A stretch of 8,018 bases of DNA from Candidatus Bipolaricaulota bacterium. Lineage in GTDB: Bacteria > Bipolaricaulota > Bipolaricaulia > RBG-16-55-9. A program made the position numbers and the translations under genes. Location of the stretch: contig WFPR01000169.1 in assembly GCA_015487455.1 (NCBI GenBank), forward strand, positions 1 through 8,018. The letters are read 5' to 3'. This document shows, piece after piece, positions 1-5,615 of this stretch (position 1 is the first letter of the stretch; every line of letters starts with the position of its first letter). The notes under the pieces are model-generated. The model was not told the origin of the DNA. It did not search any database and worked only from the letters and a program-made list of their open reading frames with translations.

Positions 1-630
1 GGCGGGCACCACCAGGGGCCGGAGCCCCAGCGCGTGGACGTTGAGGGGCGTGACGATCAAGCTCTCAACGGCGGGGTGGACGACGGGGCCGCGGGCCGCG
101 AGCGAGTAGGCCGTCGAGCCCGACGGCGTCGCGACGATCACCCCGTCGCCGGGGTACGTCCCGATGGGCTCGTCCCCCCAGCGCAGCTCGACCTCGACGA
201 AGCTCTCGACGTCGAGGCGCGTGAGCGTGAGCTCGTTGAGGGCGTGCGTCGTCAGCCCGCGGAAGACGGCCTCGACGCGCAGCCGCTCCTCGACGACGTA
301 GTGGCCCCCCTGGATCGCCTCGAGGGCTTTAAACAGCTCCTCAGCCCCCGTCTGCGTGAGGAAGCCCAGGCTCCCCACGTTGACGCCCAAAATCGGCGTC
401 CCGCGCTCGGCCACGAGCCGCGCGCACCTCAAGAGCGTCCCGTCGCCCCCGAGCGAGACGGCCAAGAAGGCCGCCGGGTCGGGGTCGACGGGGAGGGGGT
501 CGTCCAGCGAGATCGTCCAGAGCTCGACGCCTTGGGCGCTCGCCCAGCGCTTCAGCGCCTCGACCAGGGCCGCGACCTCGGGCCGCCCCCGGCGCACCAC
601 GGCCAGGATCGCTCGAGGGTACCTCGCCAT
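1..630 (-). CDS. nadK: NAD kinase (ATP/polyphosphate NAD+ kinase), 3' end cut by window edge
   Basis: Phosphorylates NAD+ to NADP+ in the cytoplasm, the only known route to NADP in bacteria. The visible 210 residues start MARYPRAILAVVRRGRPEV. They carry the diagnostic GGDGT motif (residues 61-65, followed by LLR), then PILGVNVGSLGFLT (about 88-102), the conserved NE pair (132-133, NELTL), and the GDG..VATPSGSTAYSLAARGP segment (about 161-178) that forms the NAD site and glycine-rich loop. These are in the correct order and spacing for the family. Bacterial NAD kinases are usually 260-300 residues, so some 60-90 C-terminal residues lie before base 1. The ATG at 628-630 is the natural start because the Rossmann-like strand begins at once; its ribosome-binding site is weak. 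It follows the ABC permease gene by 44 nt on the same strand with no terminator visible, so it is probably the last seen gene of that operon. Function is very secure; the operon link is inference. Confidence 0.95.
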   Translation of the reverse strand, partial: MARYPRAILAVVRRGRPEVAALVEALKRWASAQGVELWTISLDDPLPVDPDPAAFLAVSLGGDGTLLRCARLVAERGTPILGVNVGSLGFLTQTGAEELFKALEAIQGGHYVVEERLRVEAVFRGLTTHALNELTLTRLDVESFVEVELRWGDEPIGTYPGDGVIVATPSGSTAYSLAARGPVVHPAVESLIVTPLNVHALGLRPLVVPA

Positions 631-674
631 GCGGAACGCCCCCGACGGAGTGTACGCCCCGCGCCCGAGCCCCG

Positions 675-1475
675 TCAACGGAGATATTTCCAGCGGCAGA
701 GCCAGCGCTCCAGCAGCTCGATCAGCCCGTAGAGCGCCAGCCCCAGGAGCCCGATGGCCAGGATCCCCGCGAAGACGCTCTCGAAGCGGAAGAGCCCGAA
801 GGAGTCGTTGATGTAGCTCCCGAGCCCGGCGTACCGGCGCGCCCCGAGCCGCACCGCCGTCTCGGCGATGTAGACGGCGAAGATCCCCAGCCCCAGGCTG
901 ATCCGCAGCCCCGTGAACACGGCGGGCAGCGCCCCCGGCAGCACGACGTGCCAGTAGATCTGGACGCGGCTGAGGCCCGCGGCCAGCGCGCTCAGCACGT
1001 AGTCGCGGGGGAGGTTCGCGGCCGCGTCGCGGGCGGAGACGAGCAGCTGGAAGAACACCACCAGCACCACGAAGCCGATCTTGGAGAGCTCGCTGCCCAC
1101 CCCCAACAGCACGAACAGAATGGGCCAGAAGACGACCTTGGGAATCGGGTAGGTGGTGTAGATGAAGGGCGAGAGCAGGCGGCGCAGCGCGGGCTCGTGG
1201 CCGATCACCAGCCCCAGCGGCACGGCCAAAAGCAGCGAGATCGCGAGCCCCACGAGCAGGCGGGCCGCCGTCCCCAGCAGGTGGTTCCCGATCTCGCGCC
1301 AGTGGGCCGGGAAGACCATCAGCGCCTCCAGCGGCCCGGGGAGGACGCGGGCCATCCGCGGGTCGAGCGTCAGCTGGAACAGCCAGCTGAGCAGCTGCCA
1401 CAGCCCGAGCAGCGCGAGCACGCTCAAGGCGTACGCCAGCGTCCGCTTGCCGACCTCCCGACCGGCGCGCCTCAT
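675..1475 (-). CDS. ABC transporter permease, SsuC/TauC/ThiX-type
   Basis: Inner-membrane channel subunit of an importer for a small organic solute. The 266 residues contain about six hydrophobic helices (roughly 12-33, 65-91, 102-126, 131-148, 180-204, 233-254). The cytoplasmic EAA-type loop that contacts the ATPase is visible around 163-183: an Ala-Ala-Gly-Leu-Ser core followed by HVVLPGALP. This loop and the overall length are typical of the BPD_transp_1 family members that serve nitrate, taurine, sulfonates, aliphatic amines and thiamine precursors. The gene begins 10 nt after the ATPase gene and is followed after 44 nt by NAD kinase, all on the minus strand. Family assignment is secure. 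The substrate cannot be read from the sequence because this branch carries chemically diverse cargo and no linked catabolic or biosynthetic gene points to one. Confidence 0.93.
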   Translation of the reverse strand: MRRAGREVGKRTLAYALSVLALLGLWQLLSWLFQLTLDPRMARVLPGPLEALMVFPAHWREIGNHLLGTAARLLVGLAISLLLAVPLGLVIGHEPALRRLLSPFIYTTYPIPKVVFWPILFVLLGVGSELSKIGFVVLVVFFQLLVSARDAAANLPRDYVLSALAAGLSRVQIYWHVVLPGALPAVFTGLRISLGLGIFAVYIAETAVRLGARRYAGLGSYINDSFGLFRFESVFAGILAIGLLGLALYGLIELLERWLCRWKYLR

Positions 1476-1485
1476 CGCCTCAAGA

Positions 1486-2277
1486 TCACTTCGAGGGCGC
1501 TCGGAGGCGGGGCACGAGCGGGGGCTCCTGGAGCTGGAGCAGCGCCCGCACCTCGCGCACCTTCGCGAAGAACGCCTCGCTCTGACGATAGTCCTCGGTG
1601 CCCACCCCGGGGTTCTCGACGAGCGCGACCAGGCGGGCGGGCCGGGGCGAGAGGACCGCGATCCGCTGCCCCAGGAAGACGGCCTCCTCGATGTCGTGGG
1701 TGACGAGCACCAGCGTGAACCCGTGGCGCTTCCAGAGCTTCAAGACGAGATTTTGGGTGTGCTCCTTGGTGAGGGCGTCGAGGGCGGCCAGGGGCTCGTC
1801 CATGAGCAGCACCCGGGCGTCCTGGGCCAGGGCGCGGGCGAGGCTCACCCGCTTCTTCTCGCCGCCGGAGAGCTGCGCCGGGTAGCGCCGCTCAAGGCCC
1901 TCCAGCCCCAGGTCCCGCAGCGCGCGCTTGACCCGCTTGAGCACCCCCGCCTGCCGGAGCGGGAGCCCCAGGGTCGCGTTCTGCCAGACGGTCTTCCAGG
2001 GCAGGAGCCCCGTCTCCTGCAGAATCAGGGCGACGTCGGGGCGCGGGCGCTCGACGGGCTCGCCCCCGATGCGCACCCGCCCCCCCGTGGGCTGGATCAA
2101 CCCCGCTAGAATGCACAACAAGCTCGACTTGCCGCAGCCCGACGGCCCGATGATCGCCAGGCTGCCCCCCCTCGGGACGCGCAGCGAGAGCCCGTCGAGG
2201 ACCCGCTCGTCCGCGTAGCGCAGCTGCAGGTCCTCGACCTCGATCATGGTCTCGGCCGCGTGCCGGGGCTCGCCCAT
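1486..2277 (-). CDS. ABC transporter ATP-binding protein, NitT/TauT/SsuB-type
   Basis: Cytoplasmic ATPase that powers the adjacent permease. In the 263-residue reading, Walker A is GPSGCGKS (44-51), the Q-loop is Q87 in LQETGLLPW, the signature is LSGGE (136-140), Walker B is VLLMDE (156-161) with a following D-loop, and the switch histidine is H194 in VTHDIEEA. All ATPase motifs are intact. The LPW after the Q-loop is typical of the SsuB/TauB/NrtD branch. The signature is followed by KKR where the branch more often has Q/M-x-QR, a mild oddity. Two starts are possible: ATG at 2277, used here, and ATG at 2247, which gives MIEVEDLQLRYA, the canonical beginning of this family. The upstream ATG lies in a GACGGGC-type short repeat that could have created it by chance. 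Neither start has a strong ribosome-binding site. The substrate-binding gene lies 69 nt upstream and the permease 10 nt downstream. Confidence 0.94.
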   Translation of the reverse strand: MGEPRHAAETMIEVEDLQLRYADERVLDGLSLRVPRGGSLAIIGPSGCGKSSLLCILAGLIQPTGGRVRIGGEPVERPRPDVALILQETGLLPWKTVWQNATLGLPLRQAGVLKRVKRALRDLGLEGLERRYPAQLSGGEKKRVSLARALAQDARVLLMDEPLAALDALTKEHTQNLVLKLWKRHGFTLVLVTHDIEEAVFLGQRIAVLSPRPARLVALVENPGVGTEDYRQSEAFFAKVREVRALLQLQEPPLVPRLRAPSK

Positions 2278-2316
2278 CGTCCCATCGCCCGTCGCCCGTC
2301 GCCGTCCCGCCGTCCT
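2278..2316. repeat. short degenerate GACGGGC-type tandem repeat in the spacer between binding-protein and ATPase genes
   Basis: Read on the minus strand, the spacer holds GACGGGC twice in tandem, followed by GATGGGA and then CGATGGGCGA, which contains the upstream ATG of the ATPase gene. On its 5' side are related GACGG units. The period is about seven bases and the copies are degenerate. The tract fills much of the 69-nt spacer, which otherwise shows no promoter or terminator. It may be simple-sequence expansion in GC-rich DNA. A related tract occurs inside mutY near 4501-4578. Confidence 0.5.
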
Positions 2317-2346
2317 GGCCCACGCGGGGGGAAGGGGGTGGGAGGC

Positions 2347-3444
2347 TCAGGACGCGTAGCGATCGGTGGTGGCCACCTCGAAGGGGACGGGCTGCTCGAT
2401 GTAGCCCTTGGCGCGCGCCCACTCCGCCACGCCGTCGAACTCCTCGGGGGTGAGCGCCCGGGGCGGCGGGAACTCCGGGATCAGATACTCCTGCATGAAC
2501 GCCTCCGCGCCGGGGGGCAGCTCCTCGCGCGTGACCCCGGGGAAGAAGAACGTCAGCGCCGCCTCCAGCCCGACCTCGATGATCCTCTCCCGCGGCATGG
2601 CTTGAAGCCGCTCGAGCACCCGACGATACCCCCGATAAAACGCGTCGAGCCGCTCGTCCCCCGCCTCGACGAGCGCCGTCTGGAAGGCGAGGACGCTCGG
2701 GACGAGCGCTTGCTCGTTGAAGTCCGAGAGCAGCACGACGGGGGTGCCCTCGGCCTCCGTGATGTACTGCATGTACGAGCCGATGGGCTCCGGCAGCAGG
2801 GCCGCTAAAATGCTCCCCTGCCCCAGCAGGGTGGCCAGCAGCACCAAGTCCTCGAAGTCCGCGTAGTGCTTGGCCTCGTCCGGCGTGAAGTTGTGGCTCA
2901 GCAGCAGGCGGTCCAGCTCGTACTCCATGTCCGTCTGCCGGAGCAGCCCGATGACCCGGTTGTTCTGCCCGTCCAAGCGCTGGAGCAGCGTCTCCAGATC
3001 GCTGATGTACGCGAAGTGGTGGGTCCAGAGGCCGTAACGCCGGAAGCCCTCCACGCGGTCGAAGGCGGTGCTGGTGATCTTGACCTCCCCTTGGCTTGCG
3101 AGGAGCGTCAGCACGGAGGTGACGTCGGTGAGCGCGCCGTCGACCTCGCCCGTGAACAGCGCCAGGTTGCGGGCCCGGCGGTTGGCGAGGCCGACCAGCT
3201 CGACGTTCAGCCCCTCCTCGGCGAACACGCCCTGGTCCTGGGCGAACGCGATGGGGAAGCTCTCGATCACGGGCGGGAGGCTCACCCGCAGCGTGGGCAG
3301 CTCCGCCTGACCCTGCCCCTGCCCTTGAGCTTGGGCGCGGGCGAGCCGCGGGCGCGGAAGCGGGAGCCCGAGCGCGAGGGGGAGGGCCAGCGCGCCGCCA
3401 CCCAGCGATCGCAGGAAGGCCCGTCGGGTAAGGATGACGACCAC
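2347..3444 (-). CDS. ABC transporter substrate-binding protein, NMT1/THI5-like, Tat-type signal
   Basis: Exported solute receptor for the ATPase and permease downstream. The N-terminus has a twin-arginine-type signal: LTRRAFLRSLG followed by a hydrophobic stretch and an Ala-rich cleavage region near LARAQA. A Gln/Gly-rich spacer with repeated QG follows, and then the mature domain begins LPTLRVSLPPVIESFPIAFA. The segments ESFPIAFAQDQGVFAEEGLNVELV and GEVDGALTDVTSVLTLLASQGEVKI are the typical first lobe of SsuA/TauA/NrtA/ThiY-type receptors. The C-terminal part is long and helical and ends near 2347. The coordinates use the in-frame GTG at 3444 as a conservative start. The AGGAGG at 3444-3449 overlaps that codon, while its best spacing (8 nt) points to the ATC codon at 3433-3435, which would yield (M)LTRRAFLRSLG. 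A TTG further up (3481-3483) lies inside the promoter and is unlikely. Family secure, ligand unknown, exact start unresolved. Confidence 0.9.
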   Translation of the reverse strand: MVVILTRRAFLRSLGGGALALPLALGLPLPRPRLARAQAQGQGQGQAELPTLRVSLPPVIESFPIAFAQDQGVFAEEGLNVELVGLANRRARNLALFTGEVDGALTDVTSVLTLLASQGEVKITSTAFDRVEGFRRYGLWTHHFAYISDLETLLQRLDGQNNRVIGLLRQTDMEYELDRLLLSHNFTPDEAKHYADFEDLVLLATLLGQGSILAALLPEPIGSYMQYITEAEGTPVVLLSDFNEQALVPSVLAFQTALVEAGDERLDAFYRGYRRVLERLQAMPRERIIEVGLEAALTFFFPGVTREELPPGAEAFMQEYLIPEFPPPRALTPEEFDGVAEWARAKGYIEQPVPFEVATTDRYAS

Positions 3445-3451
3445 CTCCTCT
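3443..3451 (-). promoter_or_regulatory. strong ribosome-binding site of the substrate-binding protein gene
   Basis: On the minus strand the bases read AGAGGAGGT, an excellent Shine-Dalgarno sequence. Codons at normal distance downstream are GTC (3436-3438) and ATC (3433-3435); no ATG, GTG or TTG lies there. The nearest standard codon, GTG at 3442-3444, overlaps the site itself. The site therefore raises the start-codon question rather than settling it. Confidence 0.75.
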
Positions 3452-3463
3452 TCGGATGCGCCG

Positions 3464-3493
3464 ATTATAGCCCCCAATTCCAAACGGGATCAA
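3464..3493 (-). promoter_or_regulatory. sigma70-type promoter of the ABC transporter-nadK operon
   Basis: On the minus strand TTGATC (3488-3493) is followed after 18 nt by a perfect TATAAT (3464-3469). Transcription would begin near 3457, leaving an mRNA leader of only about 13-22 nt before the candidate start codons, with the ribosome-binding site inside it. The leader is too short for a riboswitch. The -35 box lies back to back with that of the divergent promoter, six bases away. Confidence 0.75.
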
Positions 3494-3499
3494 GGGGTC

Positions 3500-3528
3500 T
3501 TGTCTTTCCCAACGAACGGGTTTATAAT
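3500..3528 (+). promoter_or_regulatory. sigma70-type promoter of the small-peptide / exported-protein operon
   Basis: TTGTCT (3500-3505) is followed after 17 nt by a perfect TATAAT (3523-3528). Transcription should begin near 3535, giving a leader of about 70 nt that contains a hairpin and a strong ribosome-binding site. A short near-palindrome, CAAGGGGTCTTG (3491-3502), straddles the gap between the two divergent -35 boxes and could be a shared operator, though its arms are only four bases long. Confidence 0.75.
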
Positions 3529-3547
3529 GCCCCTTAACTTGCTCGAG

Positions 3548-3576
3548 CGCCCGAGGGCTTCGGGGCGCCTCGGGCG
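3548..3576 (+). other. 9-bp perfect hairpin in the leader of the small-peptide operon
   Basis: CGCCCGAGG (3548-3556) and CCTCGGGCG (3568-3576) are exact reverse complements separated by 11 nt. A competing 6-bp stem, GCGCCC (3547-3552) with GGGCGC (3563-3568), shares bases with it, so the two folds exclude each other. No T-run follows, so it is not a standard intrinsic terminator. It ends 14 nt before the AGGAGG site, so it may influence mRNA stability or translation. Chance pairing in GC-rich DNA remains possible. Confidence 0.45.
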
Positions 3577-3606
3577 GACCCCAAGCGGGGAGGAGGTGCG
3601 CCTATC

Positions 3607-3693
3607 ATGACCATCGACGTGGCGTGGCTGGTGCTCTTTTGGTTCTGGTGGGCCTTCCTGGCCGTGCTCCTCGCCTTCTTGGTCTGGGTCTAG
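3607..3693 (+). CDS. 28-residue Trp-rich single-helix membrane peptide
   Basis: A short reading frame from ATG to TAG that begins MTIDVAWLVLFWFWWAFLA and ends FLVWV. It has five Trp and four Phe, and its only charged residue is Asp4, so nearly the whole chain forms one transmembrane helix. Three things support it as a real gene: AGGAGGT at 3591-3597 sits 9 nt before the ATG, a full promoter lies 80 nt upstream on the same strand, and another strong-ribosome-site gene follows after 54 nt. I do not recognise the family. The size resembles small accessory subunits of membrane complexes (KdpF-, CydX- or PetN-like), but none is a sequence match I can assert. The cluster of Trp codons could also suggest a leader peptide for attenuation, yet no terminator/antiterminator pair follows and the next gene has no tryptophan-related features. 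A small membrane protein working with the downstream anchored protein is the best inference. Confidence 0.7.
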   Translation: MTIDVAWLVLFWFWWAFLAVLLAFLVWV

Positions 3694-3747
3694 GGAACGG
3701 CGAAGGCCCCCGAAGCAAGAAGGCGCGACGCGCGAAGGAGGAGCGTC

Positions 3748-4419
3748 ATGCGTAGCAGCGCCTCACGCGCCCTTGGTGTTGCCGTTTTGATCTTTGTGGG
3801 CTCGACCCTCTGGCCGGCCGCGGGCCCCGGCGTGGACGGCCTCGCCCAGACGCCGCTGGAGGCGTGGGCCAAGCAGCAGATCAGCGAGCGAACCGGGATC
3901 GATCCCCGCCTGTTGGCCACCCTGTTCGTGACCGACGGCCCCGACCAGCTCATGCTCGCCTTCGTCTACATCACCCAGGAGGTGCTCGACAGCAACCTCA
4001 AGCCCGAGATCAAGCGGGCCATCGCGCCCTACGTCGGCAGGAAGGCGCTGCTGGCGCTCGTCGTCCCCACGCGCCCCTCCCGCTTCAGCCCGCTGGAGAT
4101 CTCGTTCGCCCAGGACGGGCTCGTGTACCCGCTCAGCGCCGCCCAAGTGCATCCCATCACGGAGGACTTCCGGGCGGGGCGGCTGGAGGCGAACGCCGTG
4201 AGCGCCGGGGTGGTCGAGCTGCCCCCCGGGCTCGACGTCCAGCGACCCTTCGAGATCGCCTACCGCGGGGCGTTCCGCACGACGCTGGCGCTCGCCCCGG
4301 CGACCCCCGCGCCCACGCCCCCCGCGACGGTGGGGATCGGGGCGATCCCCCTCCCGCTGCTCTGGCTACTGCAGCTCCTGCTGTTCTTCTTCCTGTTCCC
4401 GTTCCTGCTGGGGATCTGA
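3748..4419 (+). CDS. exported protein of unknown function with C-terminal membrane anchor
   Basis: I do not recognise this 223-residue protein. Residues 1-33 look like a signal peptide (MRSSASRALG, then a hydrophobic core, with possible cleavage after GLA before Gln34). A mixed helical and strand domain covers about 35-182 and has no Cys. It includes a stretch reading PLEISFAQDGLVYPLSAAQ, suggestive of a beta-rich part. A Pro/Ala/Thr linker (183-195) then leads to a strongly hydrophobic, Phe-rich helix (199-221) at the very end. This predicts a type I topology: globular domain outside, anchor at the C-terminus. The start is firm, with AAGGAGG at 3735-3741 sitting 6 nt before the ATG. The gene shares the 3500-3528 promoter with the small Trp-rich peptide. 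Its last 54 bp overlap the end of mutY on the other strand, and the anchor-coding bases are codon-aligned antisense to mutY's tail. Partnership with the peptide is inference. Confidence 0.85.
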   Translation: MRSSASRALGVAVLIFVGSTLWPAAGPGVDGLAQTPLEAWAKQQISERTGIDPRLLATLFVTDGPDQLMLAFVYITQEVLDSNLKPEIKRAIAPYVGRKALLALVVPTRPSRFSPLEISFAQDGLVYPLSAAQVHPITEDFRAGRLEANAVSAGVVELPPGLDVQRPFEIAYRGAFRTTLALAPATPAPTPPATVGIGAIPLPLLWLLQLLLFFFLFPFLLGI

Positions 4420-5598
4420 GAGGAGCCCGGCTGCTTGCAGCACCTTGAGCGTCCCCCGCGGGAAGGCGTAGCGCTCAAGCTCCTGGGGGCGGACCCACCG
4501 CTGTGGGCGCCTTGCCGAGCCGCCGTCGCCCGTTGAAGCTGAAACCGTGATGTTCGCCCCGTCCCCGTCCCGGTCCCGCAGGCGGCACTCGAAGGCGTAA
4601 AGCGTCACGCGGAGGTGCGAGTACTCGTGCCGCACGACGAGGGGCTCTTTGGATAGCACCTCCACGTCGGCGCCGTCGAGGCCCAGCTCCTCGCGGAGCT
4701 CCCGCTTGAGGCACCCGAGGAGCGACTCGCGGGGCTCGCGCTTCCCGCCGGGCAGCTCCCACAGCCCGCCCAGCAGCCCTTCGTCGGGGCGCCGCTGGAT
4801 GAGCAGCCGCCGCCCTTGAGCGTCCCAGAGCAGCGCGACGGCCACGTCGTGGTGGGGCTTGTGCGCCCTTCGGGCGCGCACGGGCAGGCGGCGCTCCACC
4901 CCCCGGCGGCGCGCCTCGCAGAGCGCCTCGACGGGGCAGATCGCGCACCGGGGCGCGCGGGGGACGCAGACCACGGCGCCCAGCTCCATGAGCGCCTGGT
5001 TGAACTCGCCGGGGCGCCCGCGGGCTTCCGGGACCGCCGTGAGCAGCTCACGCAGCCAGCCCTCCAGCGCCCGCTCGAGGTGGGGCCGCGCGGGATCGTC
5101 CTCGAGGGCCAGCAGGCGGGCGAGCACCCGGCGCACGTTCCCATCCAGCACCGGCTCCGGCTCCCCGAACGCGAGGCTCGCGACGGCCGCGGCCGTGTAG
5201 CGCCCGACGCCGGGGAGCTTCAGCAGCTCGTCCTTCTTCGCGGGCAGGCGGCCCTGATAGCGCTCCACGACGATTTGAGCCGCCCGATGGAGGTTCCGCG
5301 CCCGCGCGTAGTAGCCCAGCCCCTCCCACGCCTTCAGCACCCGATCGAGCGGCGCGCGGGCCAGCGCCTCGACCGTGGGGAACGCGCGCAGGAAGCGCTC
5401 GTAATACCCGAGCACCGTCTCGGTGCGCGTCTGCTGGAGCATGACCTCCGCGACCCAGAGGCGATAGGGGTCGCGCGTCGCCCGCCAGGGCAGCGCCCGA
5501 TGGTTTTGGGCGTACCAAGCCAGGAGCTGCTGCACGAAGCGCCGCGCCCGCTCCTCGGGGAGGCGCGCGATCGCGCTTGAGAAGGGGGACGCGCTCAT
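4366..5598 (-). CDS. mutY: A/G-specific adenine glycosylase MutY with intact C-terminal Nudix box
   Basis: Base-excision repair enzyme that removes adenine mispaired with 8-oxoguanine. In 410 residues: PWRATRDPYRLWVAEVMLQQT carries catalytic Glu51; the helix-hairpin-helix is LPGVGRYTAAAVAS (128-141); catalytic Asp152 is in VLDGNVRRVLAR; and the iron-sulfur cluster ligands Cys211, 218, 221 and 227 follow the C-x6-C-x2-C-x5-C pattern. The C-terminal domain (about 247-393) is Nudix-like and contains the complete GX5EX7REUXEEXGU signature (Gly285 to Leu307), which most MutY proteins have lost. Residues about 341-366 look like an in-frame insertion encoded by a GACGGGC-type repeat. The last 17 residues, a Gln/Glu-rich tail, are antisense to the membrane anchor of the convergent gene. 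ATG at 5598 gives the normal MutY N-terminus; its ribosome site is weak, and the small gene 17 nt upstream suggests translational coupling. Glycosylase function very secure; Nudix activity is inference. Confidence 0.95.
   Translation of the reverse strand: MSASPFSSAIARLPEERARRFVQQLLAWYAQNHRALPWRATRDPYRLWVAEVMLQQTRTETVLGYYERFLRAFPTVEALARAPLDRVLKAWEGLGYYARARNLHRAAQIVVERYQGRLPAKKDELLKLPGVGRYTAAAVASLAFGEPEPVLDGNVRRVLARLLALEDDPARPHLERALEGWLRELLTAVPEARGRPGEFNQALMELGAVVCVPRAPRCAICPVEALCEARRRGVERRLPVRARRAHKPHHDVAVALLWDAQGRRLLIQRRPDEGLLGGLWELPGGKREPRESLLGCLKRELREELGLDGADVEVLSKEPLVVRHEYSHLRVTLYAFECRLRDRDGDGANITVSASTGDGGSARRPQRWVRPQELERYAFPRGTLKVLQAAGLLSDPQQEREQEEEQQELQ
4501..4578 (-). repeat. in-frame GACGGGC-type insert within the Nudix domain of mutY
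   Basis: This tract encodes residues about 341-366 of MutY, between the strand ending FECRL and the conserved segment RWVRPQELERYAFP. On the minus strand it reads GACCGGGACGGGGACGGGG, then a less GC-rich stretch encoding NITVSAST, then AACGGGCGACGGCGG. The Gly/Asp-rich peptide looks like a surface loop. It resembles the tandem repeat at 2278-2316. The boundaries are approximate and come from comparing with the usual MutY C-terminal pattern from memory. Confidence 0.4.
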
Positions 5599-5615
5599 GG
5601 TGATCAATTCAGGGT

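Noticed and set aside
34..732. Plus-strand open frame opposite the NAD kinase gene
   Set aside because: The minus strand encodes every NAD kinase motif in order; the plus-strand product is Arg/Asp-rich with no recognisable fold and no ribosome site.
3452..3463. TPP or other riboswitch upstream of the substrate-binding protein gene, suggested by its THI5-like family
   Set aside because: The predicted promoter leaves a leader of only about 13-22 nt, far too short for any known aptamer, and no THI-box sequence is seen.
1892..3493. Long open frame of more than 500 codons on the minus strand over the ABC transporter genes
   Set aside because: It is the alternative frame of the substrate-binding and ATPase genes. 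Its translation is Arg/Gly/Ala-rich low-complexity with no domain, as expected from GC-rich shadow frames.
3607..3747. Tryptophan attenuator leader peptide
   Set aside because: The peptide does contain clustered Trp codons, but no alternative hairpins with a T-run follow before 3748 and the downstream gene is not related to tryptophan. The strongly hydrophobic composition fits a membrane helix better.
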